From NCBI GenBank assembly GCA_964572365.1, contig CAZNFK010000075.1, positions 1 to 10,679 on the forward strand: 10,679 nucleotides of DNA, given 5' to 3'. Position numbers and translations under genes: made by a program. Below the pieces are notes generated by a model, which did not search any database, had not been told where the DNA came from, and was given only the letters and a program-made list of their open reading frames with translations. Each line of letters starts with the position of its first letter. Positions within the stretch are counted from its first letter, which is position 1. Shown in pieces: positions 5,396 through 10,679 of this stretch. This DNA is from Salinimicrobium sp964572365 (lineage in GTDB: Bacteria > Bacteroidota > Bacteroidia > Flavobacteriales > Flavobacteriaceae).

Positions 5396-6349
5396 TTATC
5401 CTTTGAAGACTCCCATGGAGGAATATTTATCCATCCTGTTTTTTATCAATTCTTCTGGTGATAAGTTTTTAAACTCATCGTAAGCATCAGAAATCGCGTT
5501 TTTCACAGTTTCAAAGGTCATTTCCCTGTTACTGTGCGCGCCACCCAAAGGTTCTTTCACGATCTCATCGATCAATTTCTGTTTCTTCATGTCTTTGGCG
5601 GTAAGCTTAAGGGCTTCGGCCGCTTTTTCCTTGTACTCCCAGCTCCTCCACAAAATAGAAGAACAGGATTCCGGAGAAATAACCGAATACCAGGTGTTTT
5701 CGAGCATAAGCACCTTGTCTCCTACTCCAATACCTAATGCTCCCCCACTGGCTCCTTCTCCAATGATCACCACGATAATGGGTACTTTCAGCCTGGTCAT
5801 CTCGAGAATATTTCGAGCGATAGCCTCTCCCTGTCCTCGCTCTTCAGCTTCCAGTCCAGGATAGGCTCCGGGAGTATCCACGAAAGTGACTACAGGAATC
5901 CCGAATTTTTCAGCAGATTTCATGAGGCGCAATGCCTTACGATATCCTTCAGGATTCGCCATTCCGAAATTACGGTATTGGCGGGTCTTGGTATTATATC
6001 CTTTTTGCTGGCCAACGAACATAAAACTTTGATCGCCGATCTTTCCAAGGCCGCCTATCATCGCCTTGTCGTCTTTTACATTACGGTCTCCGTGAAGTTC
6101 CAGCCAGGAATTTCCGCAGATGGCGTGAATGTAATCCAAGGTATATGGGCGGTTTGGGTGCCTTGACAACTGAACTCTTTGCCAGGCAGTCAAATTCTTG
6201 TAGATCTCTTTTTTGGTTTCATTAAGCCGCTTCTCGATCTGCCTGCAGGTGGCCGAAACATCCACTTCACTCTCCTGACCAATGGCACAAGCCTTTTGGT
6301 ACTGCTCTTCCAACTCCTTTATAGGTAATTCAAAATCCAAATATTCCAT
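5396..6349 (-). CDS. accA: Acetyl-CoA carboxylase carboxyltransferase subunit alpha
   Basis: AccA pairs with AccD in the carboxyltransferase that moves the carboxyl group from biotin on BCCP to acetyl-CoA, giving malonyl-CoA, the first committed step of fatty acid synthesis. It acts in the cytoplasm. The protein is complete at 317 residues, the usual length. The family blocks are present: an N-terminal helical part (EYLDFELPIKELEEQ), RHPNRPYTLDYI at about 63-74, the GQQKG region at 113-117, NFGMANPEGYRKALRLM at 127-143, TFVDTPGAYPGLEAEERGQG at 155-174, and GEGASGGALG at 197-206, which forms the oxyanion-hole crotonase loop. No zinc ribbon is expected here, since that belongs to AccD. It starts 47 bases after the transporter stop behind a good -7 element and ends at its own terminator. 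Confidence 0.98.
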   Translation of the reverse strand: MEYLDFELPIKELEEQYQKACAIGQESEVDVSATCRQIEKRLNETKKEIYKNLTAWQRVQLSRHPNRPYTLDYIHAICGNSWLELHGDRNVKDDKAMIGGLGKIGDQSFMFVGQQKGYNTKTRQYRNFGMANPEGYRKALRLMKSAEKFGIPVVTFVDTPGAYPGLEAEERGQGEAIARNILEMTRLKVPIIVVIIGEGASGGALGIGVGDKVLMLENTWYSVISPESCSSILWRSWEYKEKAAEALKLTAKDMKKQKLIDEIVKEPLGGAHSNREMTFETVKNAISDAYDEFKNLSPEELIKNRMDKYSSMGVFKG

Positions 6350-6381
6350 AATGAGTTATGGGTTTGTTTAAAATTAGCTTA

Positions 6382-6389
6382 CAAATATA
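6382..6389 (-). promoter_or_regulatory. Bacteroidetes-type -7 element upstream of accA
   Basis: The minus strand reads TATATTTG, a perfect fit to TAnnTTTG, 33 bases upstream of the accA ATG and just past the transporter stop. No convincing TTG at the -33 position was found. It may let accA be transcribed separately from the tgt-permease-transporter operon. Confidence 0.5.
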
Positions 6390-6396
6390 ACAAACT

Positions 6397-7320
6397 TTAA
6401 AAGTTAGCTTTCCTTTGTCTTCTAATTTTTCTCTTTGTTTTCAAAATCCCGTTGAGGATAACAGTGGTAAGGATTATAGCGGCGCCGTAATAGAATCCCG
6501 GATCCATTTTTTCTTCGCTTCCAAAGATCCAGAAAGCCAGCAAAATACCGTACACCGGTTCCAGGTTAATGGTGAGCATGATGGTATACGGGCTTAGGTG
6601 GCGCATTACTGCTACGGAAGCAATAAAAGCATAGGCGGTACAAACTGAAGCCAGGATAAAAAGATAACCCCAGTCGGCCGCTGAAACAGAGAAAAATTCC
6701 GGACTAAAACCTCCTGTCTCCCCCGCGGAAAAGGTAAGGATGAGCAAGTAAATGGTAATTGCCCCTGTTCCCGTTAGCAATTCGTAAAAGGAGATCACCG
6801 AAGCATCTTCCTGTTTGGCGAGTTTTCCGTTGATCAAAGAAAACACTGCCGAAAGAAAAGCCGAGACCAGGGCCAGAAGAATTCCGGCGATATATTCCGT
6901 TTCCACCCGAAAAATGATGTACAGCCCCAGCATCACGATAACTCCAAACAAAATTTCATACCAGATCACCTTCCGTTTATAGAAAATTGGTTCCATAAAA
7001 GAGGTGAAAAAAGCACCGGTGGAAAGCAGCGCCAGGGTTATGGATACATTCGACACTTTTATGGCGCCAAAAAAAGTGAGCCAGTGAAGAGCGATCACGA
7101 CTCCCGCAATGAGCATCACCATTACCCTTTTTGGAGCCAGTCGCAATTTCTTCTTTTTCCATTTGATCCAGAGCAGGATAAAGAAACTGGCCATTAACAT
7201 GCGGTACCACACCAGGGGAACGGCATCTAAAGAAATGAGCGCGCCCAGTACAGCAGTGAAGCCCCAGATGAACACGATGACGTGAAAATGCAGGTAACTT
7301 CTAAGTTTATCGTTTGGCAT
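6397..7320 (-). CDS. DMT superfamily transporter, EamA family
   Basis: This complete 307-residue inner-membrane protein fits the drug/metabolite transporter pattern: ten predicted hydrophobic helices arranged as two EamA repeats, with the second starting around residue 142 (EYIAGILLALVSAFLSAVFS). Typical marks are the N-terminal FIWGFTAVLGALI (17-29), WYRMLMASF (38-46), ALLSTGAFFTSFMEPIFYK (97-115) at the end of the first repeat, and MRHLSPYTIMLTINLEPVYG (239-258) in the second, followed by a basic cytoplasmic tail KTKRKIRRQRK. The substrate cannot be inferred; EamA proteins export amino acids, metabolites or cofactors. The start overlaps the end of the permease gene by 14 bases, which suggests translational coupling. 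Confidence 0.92.
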   Translation of the reverse strand: MPNDKLRSYLHFHVIVFIWGFTAVLGALISLDAVPLVWYRMLMASFFILLWIKWKKKKLRLAPKRVMVMLIAGVVIALHWLTFFGAIKVSNVSITLALLSTGAFFTSFMEPIFYKRKVIWYEILFGVIVMLGLYIIFRVETEYIAGILLALVSAFLSAVFSLINGKLAKQEDASVISFYELLTGTGAITIYLLILTFSAGETGGFSPEFFSVSAADWGYLFILASVCTAYAFIASVAVMRHLSPYTIMLTINLEPVYGILLAFWIFGSEEKMDPGFYYGAAIILTTVILNGILKTKRKIRRQRKANF

Positions 7321-8383
7321 TGAAAAGCAGGTAAATGGCTAAAATTCCGAAGAAAATATTAGGAGTCCATACGGCGATCAACGGGGAGAAGCTACTTTGT
7401 TCGGCAATCGTTCCAAAGACCTTGTCCATAAAGATAAAGACGAAAGCCAGTGTAATTCCCAAAGCCAGGTTGACTCCCATTCCGCCTCTTCTTTTGATGG
7501 AAGAAACCGCAACGGCGATAATGGTAAGAATATATGCCGAGACAGGTAAGCTCCAGCGTTTATAGGCAACAACCTTATACCGATTGATATTTCCGGAACC
7601 CCTGCGTTGTTCCTGCTCAATAAAATCGTTGAGTTCGTTATAGTTCAGCGTCTCGGCCATATAAGATACCGGTGTAAGTTCATCAAATTCAAAAGGAAGG
7701 ACGGTATCTTTACTGATCTCTGAAATCAAAACATCTCCGTCTTCCCCGATGATCCTTTTATGGAAATTAGTGAGGGTGTAGGTGGTATCTTCTTCGTTCA
7801 ATTTTAACCTGGAGGCACTTATCTTGAATTTGAGGTCATTGCCTTCAAAATGTTCCAGTGTAAAGTTTCGTGCCGAATTCGTCTGGGGTTGAAAATGTGA
7901 AGCGTAGATATATTCGTTATCATTGATCTGCCTGTATACGTCGCTGGTTTCCTGTATCTCCCTGCCCTTTTTGAGATAGGTGTACTTAAAGTCATTGAAA
8001 CCTTTACTGGCACTGGGCGCGAGATACATACCCAAAATAAGTGCGCCAATTAAAACAATGGTCGCTCCTATCATATATGGTCTCAAAAACCGCCAGAAGG
8101 AAACCCCGCTACTCAAAAATGCGATTATTTCAGTGTTTTGGGCCAGTTTCGAGGTAAACCAGATCACAGAAAGAAACAGGAACAACGGGAAAAGCAGGTT
8201 AGCGAAATAAATGGTAAAATCTATATAATAGTTCACCACCTCCCAGAACGGCACTTCATTCTCCAGGATCTTATCGATCTTTTCGGCAAGATTCACCGTA
8301 ATGCCAATGGGAATGAACAGCAGGAGCATCAAAATAAAGGTGCCCAGGTAACGCTTTAATATGTACCAGTCGAGTATCTTCAC
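7307..8383 (-). CDS. LptF/LptG family permease (YjgP/YjgQ)
   Basis: This is an inner-membrane subunit of the lipopolysaccharide export machine, which with the LptB ATPase extracts LPS from the inner membrane and passes it to the periplasmic bridge. The complete 358-residue protein has the family layout: MKILDWYILKRYLGTF at the N-terminus, three membrane helices (about 12-30, 54-76, 103-121), a periplasmic beta-jellyroll region (about 122-270), then three more helices (about 278-296, 301-320, 334-354). LptF and LptG are hard to tell apart in Bacteroidetes, so no symbol is given. It starts with GTG at 8381-8383, directly after the TAA of tgt with no spacer. I prefer this start because the N-terminal motif begins exactly there. 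The gene overlaps the transporter by 14 bases. Confidence 0.94.
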   Translation of the reverse strand: MKILDWYILKRYLGTFILMLLLFIPIGITVNLAEKIDKILENEVPFWEVVNYYIDFTIYFANLLFPLFLFLSVIWFTSKLAQNTEIIAFLSSGVSFWRFLRPYMIGATIVLIGALILGMYLAPSASKGFNDFKYTYLKKGREIQETSDVYRQINDNEYIYASHFQPQTNSARNFTLEHFEGNDLKFKISASRLKLNEEDTTYTLTNFHKRIIGEDGDVLISEISKDTVLPFEFDELTPVSYMAETLNYNELNDFIEQEQRRGSGNINRYKVVAYKRWSLPVSAYILTIIAVAVSSIKRRGGMGVNLALGITLAFVFIFMDKVFGTIAEQSSFSPLIAVWTPNIFFGILAIYLLFNAKR

Positions 8384-9514
8384 TTACAATCGTTTGTCCA
8401 TTTGCTGTACCATCATGTTCTTCCAGGAAGCAAAATCCCCGGCTAAGATATGTTTTCTGGCTTCACGAACCAACCACAGGTAAAAACCGAGGTTGTGCAT
8501 GGTCGCAATTTGTTTGCCAAGCATCTCATTTACCGTAAACAGGTGCCTCAAATAGGCTTTGGTGTAAAAACTGTCCACATAGGTAATTCCATTTTCATCA
8601 ATTGGCGAAAAATCATCCTGCCACTTTTTATTTTTGATATTAATGGTTCCATGAGAAGTAAAAAGCATCCCGTTACGGGCATTTCGGGTCGGCATCACAC
8701 AATCGAACATATCAACCCCCAGGGCGATATTTTCGAGAATATTTATAGGAGTTCCCACACCCATCAGGTATCGGGGTTTTTCCTTCGGAAGGATATTAGT
8801 CACCACCTCGGTCATCGCGTACATTTCTTCCGCAGGTTCCCCTACAGAAAGGCCGCCGATCGCATTTCCTTCAGCCCCTGCATTGGCTATATATTCCGCA
8901 GACTGCTCCCTCAGATCCTTGTACGTACTTCCCTGAACAATGGGAAAAAGCGACTGAGAATAGCCGTATTCGGGCGGGGTTTTATCCAGGTGCCTAATAC
9001 AACGATCCAGCCACCTGTGAGTGCGGTGCATTGAGTTCTTCGCATAATTATAATCGCAGGGATAAGGTGTACACTCATCAAAGGCCATGATAATATCGGC
9101 CCCTATAAGCCGCTGGATCTCCATCACATTTTCAGGAGTGAAATTATGATAAGATCCGTCGATATGTGATTTGAACCGAACTCCTTCTTCTTTGATCTTT
9201 CTTCTTTCAGCAAGGGAATAGACCTGGTAGCCACCGCTGTCTGTAAGGATATTTCGATCCCAGTTCATAAATTTATGCAGGCCACCCGCTTTTTTGAGGA
9301 TTTCGGTTTGCGGCCTTAAGTATAGATGATAGGTATTCCCTAAAATGATATCGGGATTCACCTCCTCTTTTAATTCTTTCTGACTTATTCCTTTTACTGA
9401 AGCCACGGTGCCAACCGGCATAAAGATGGGAGTTTCAATGGTTCCGTGGTCTGTGGTAATGATTCCCGCCCTGGCACTGCTGCCCGGGTCATTCACTGCT
9501 AATTCAAATTTCAT
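8384..9514 (-). CDS. tgt: tRNA-guanine(34) transglycosylase (queuosine pathway), lacking the zinc cysteines
   Basis: Tgt swaps guanine 34 in GUN anticodons for preQ1 in the queuosine pathway. I choose the ATG at 9512-9514 (376 residues, normal length), where MKFELAVNDPGSSARAG begins. An in-frame ATG 57 bases upstream would place the -7 element inside the gene. Catalytic residues are visible: Asp92 in TDSGGYQ, Asp146 and Cys148 in AFDECTPYP, GGLSVGE (220-226) and nucleophile Asp271 in DMFDCVMPTR. Val224 at the position of Z. mobilis Val233 fits the bacterial preQ1-using type. Oddly, the C-x-C-x2-C zinc site, expected just before AYLRHL (320-325), is replaced by Gly309, Thr311 and Asp314, while the fourth ligand, His340 in MHNLGFYL, remains. 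tgt heads the operon with the permease and transporter. Confidence 0.96.
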   Translation of the reverse strand: MKFELAVNDPGSSARAGIITTDHGTIETPIFMPVGTVASVKGISQKELKEEVNPDIILGNTYHLYLRPQTEILKKAGGLHKFMNWDRNILTDSGGYQVYSLAERRKIKEEGVRFKSHIDGSYHNFTPENVMEIQRLIGADIIMAFDECTPYPCDYNYAKNSMHRTHRWLDRCIRHLDKTPPEYGYSQSLFPIVQGSTYKDLREQSAEYIANAGAEGNAIGGLSVGEPAEEMYAMTEVVTNILPKEKPRYLMGVGTPINILENIALGVDMFDCVMPTRNARNGMLFTSHGTINIKNKKWQDDFSPIDENGITYVDSFYTKAYLRHLFTVNEMLGKQIATMHNLGFYLWLVREARKHILAGDFASWKNMMVQQMDKRL

Positions 9515-9531
9515 AGAAGACTTTAAGGCCG

Positions 9532-9539
9532 CAAAGATA
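9532..9539 (-). promoter_or_regulatory. Bacteroidetes-type -7 element of tgt
   Basis: The minus strand reads TATCTTTG, a perfect match to TAnnTTTG, 17 bases upstream of the chosen tgt ATG. Transcription would begin about 10 bases before the start codon. This supports the shorter Tgt start. The nearest TTG at a -33-like distance is too far, so the upstream half is weak. Confidence 0.55.
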
Positions 9540-9635
9540 ACCAACTTATCCCCATTTTTTAAAGCTTTCAATTCTTAAAATGGCAGCTTCTTTGATAAAT
9601 GACCCACATTGATTTTCAAAGCATTATTAAAATAG

Positions 9636-9643
9636 TATTTTTG
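9636..9643 (+). promoter_or_regulatory. Bacteroidetes-type -7 element of the transketolase gene
   Basis: TATTTTTG matches TAnnTTTG perfectly, 22 bases before the transketolase ATG. A TTG at 9609-9611 lies 24 bases upstream, slightly longer than the usual spacing. With the tgt element at 9532-9539 it forms a divergent promoter pair about 100 bases apart in a 151-base intergenic region. Confidence 0.55.
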
Positions 9644-9665
9644 CAGCACATTTAATAAAATCAAA

Positions 9666-10511
9666 ATGCCAAACACACAACAATTAGAAGATTTTGTCAC
9701 TCAGGTGAGAAGAGACATTTTAAGGCAGGTTCATAAGGTGAATTCGGGGCATCCCGGAGGATCTTTAGGCTGCGCTGAATTCTTCACAGTCCTTTACCAG
9801 GAAGTGATGGACCGCAAAGAAGGATTTGACATGGATGGAAAAGACGAAGATCTTTTCTTCCTTTCCAACGGTCACATCTCCCCTGTCTTTTACAGTGTTC
9901 TTGCACGCAGCGGATATTTTCCGGTAGAGGAGCTAAACACCTTCCGGTTGATCAATTCCCGCCTGCAGGGTCACCCTACTACGCATGAAGGTTTGCCGGG
10001 AGTTAGGATCGCATCTGGATCTCTTGGCCAGGGAATGTCTGTGGCCATCGGGGCTGCAAATGCGAAGAAACTGAATAATGATGACCACCTTGTTTACTCC
10101 CTTCACGGGGACGGTGAACTTCAGGAAGGTCAGAACTGGGAAGCCATCATGTATGCTGCGGCCAAGAAGGTTGATAACCTGATCGCGACTGTAGACCGTA
10201 ACCATCAGCAAATTGATGGATGTACAGACGATGTATTGCCAATGGGCGATCTTACCGCAAAATTCGAGGCATTTGGCTGGGACGTGCTTGAGATCAAGGA
10301 CGGAAACAATATCACCGAAGTTCTTGAAGGTCTTAAAGAAGCCAAGAGCAGAACCGGAAAAGGAAAACCTGTTTGTATTCTAATGACTACCGTTATGGGC
10401 CATGGAGTTGATTTCATGATGCACACCCACAAGTGGCACGGAGTTGCTCCTAATGACGAGCAGTTGGAAAATGCCCTTTCACAGAACCCTGAAACTTTAG
10501 GAGACTATTAG
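9666..10511 (+). CDS. Transketolase N-terminal subunit (thiamine diphosphate-binding half)
   Basis: This complete 281-residue protein equals the N-terminal third of a full-length transketolase, the form expected when the enzyme is split into two genes. Transketolase moves two-carbon ketol units between sugar phosphates in the non-oxidative pentose phosphate pathway. Visible motifs are VNSGHPGGSLG (25-35), SNGHISP (67-73), GSLGQGMSVAIG (118-129), and the thiamine diphosphate/Mg signature from GDGELQEGQ (148-156) to Asn179 in TVDRNHQQIDG. MGHGVDFMMHTHKWHG (244-259) holds the His residues near the active site. The C-terminal half begins 130 bases downstream as a separate gene. The promoter is likely the -7 element at 9636-9643. 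Confidence 0.96.
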   Translation: MPNTQQLEDFVTQVRRDILRQVHKVNSGHPGGSLGCAEFFTVLYQEVMDRKEGFDMDGKDEDLFFLSNGHISPVFYSVLARSGYFPVEELNTFRLINSRLQGHPTTHEGLPGVRIASGSLGQGMSVAIGAANAKKLNNDDHLVYSLHGDGELQEGQNWEAIMYAAAKKVDNLIATVDRNHQQIDGCTDDVLPMGDLTAKFEAFGWDVLEIKDGNNITEVLEGLKEAKSRTGKGKPVCILMTTVMGHGVDFMMHTHKWHGVAPNDEQLENALSQNPETLGDY

Positions 10512-10513
10512 TA

Positions 10514-10545
10514 GATGTGAGATATTAGATTTTAGATTTGAGATA
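10514..10545. repeat. AT-rich repeat in the spacer between the two transketolase genes
   Basis: Just after the stop codon the sequence repeats GAGATATTAGAT and TTAGATTTGAGAT in near-tandem form. The 13-base TTAGATTTGAGAT (10532-10544) also occurs at 2249-2261, just upstream of the amidohydrolase. I read this as a dispersed simple intergenic repeat. Confidence 0.45.
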
Positions 10546-10592
10546 ATCTTTAATTCTTGAAACCTCGATCAACTCCAAATAATTTAAATATT

Positions 10593-10627
10593 TTTCCGCC
10601 TGCTGAGTTCGCACTTAACTGCGGAAA
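10593..10627 (+). promoter_or_regulatory. Stem-loop in the leader of the transketolase C-terminal gene
   Basis: TTTCCGC (10593-10599) pairs perfectly with GCGGAAA (10621-10627). Inside it AGTT (10606-10609) pairs with AACT (10617-10620). The stem ends 14 bases before the start codon. No T-run follows, so it is not a terminator. A role in RNA stability or translation of the second subunit is possible but unproven. Confidence 0.4.
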
Positions 10628-10641
10628 GAAAAGTTCAAAAA

Positions 10642-10679
10642 ATGAAAAAATATACAAATACAGGAAATAAAGACACCCG
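10642..10679 (+). CDS. Transketolase C-terminal subunit, 5' end only (partial)
   Basis: The ATG at 10642-10644 opens a frame reading MKKYTNTGNKDTR up to the window edge. From memory this matches the N-terminus of flavobacterial transketolase C-terminal subunits, which begin MKKYENTG-KDTRSGFG. The position after the N-terminal subunit on the same strand agrees. The rest, with the pyrimidine-binding and C-terminal domains, lies outside the window. Confidence 0.8.
   Translation, partial: MKKYTNTGNKDT

Noticed and set aside
8450..9034. 194-residue open frame opposite tgt
   Set aside because: It is antisense to a clear tgt gene and has no independent support.
9515..9571. 19-residue N-terminal extension of Tgt
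   Set aside because: It covers a perfect TAnnTTTG promoter element, and the family start MKFEL fits the downstream ATG.

Overview
The window looks like a chromosomal segment from a member of the Bacteroidetes, most likely Flavobacteriaceae of the Gramella/Christiangramia/Salegentibacter kind. The evidence is -7 promoter elements of the Bacteroidetes form TAnnTTTG, a transketolase split into two subunits, a secreted protein usually misnamed 'asparagine synthetase B' in this group, and a gene order (tgt, LptF/LptG permease, EamA transporter, accA, dnaB, asnB-like) that I recall from flavobacterial genomes. A run of 100 Ns at 1951-2050 shows that this is a scaffolded draft or metagenome assembly.

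Layout. Positions 1-32 hold the last codons of a plus-strand gene, followed by a strong terminator (56-94). Positions about 100-830 have no gene. They hold a cluster of short palindromic REP-like repeats in both orientations, with AT-rich repeats between them. From 832 to 9514 every gene is on the minus strand. In transcription order (right to left) these are tgt, an LptF/LptG-family permease, an EamA/DMT transporter, accA, dnaB, a secreted asnB-like protein, an amidohydrolase of the COG3618 family and yjbQ. The stretch tgt-permease-transporter is tightly packed: the permease starts with GTG directly after the tgt stop, and the transporter overlaps the permease by 14 bases. accA has its own -7 element and a terminator. 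dnaB starts anew after that terminator and has its own terminator, which runs straight into the asnB-like start codon. From 9666 the strand flips. The transketolase N-terminal subunit is complete, and the first 38 bases of the C-terminal subunit gene close the window.

The amidohydrolase is split only by the assembly. The 55 bases before the N run are repeated exactly after it. Collapsing this overlap restores a single 272-residue protein of normal family length.

Most of the window is housekeeping: tRNA modification (Tgt), lipopolysaccharide transport (LptF/G-type), fatty acid synthesis (AccA), replication (DnaB) and the pentose phosphate pathway (transketolase). I see no new defence, mobile or biosynthetic system. 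The points most worth a second look are the repeat cluster, a DnaB tail ending like the SSB acidic tip, a Tgt without its three zinc cysteines, and the terminator abutting the asnB-like start codon.
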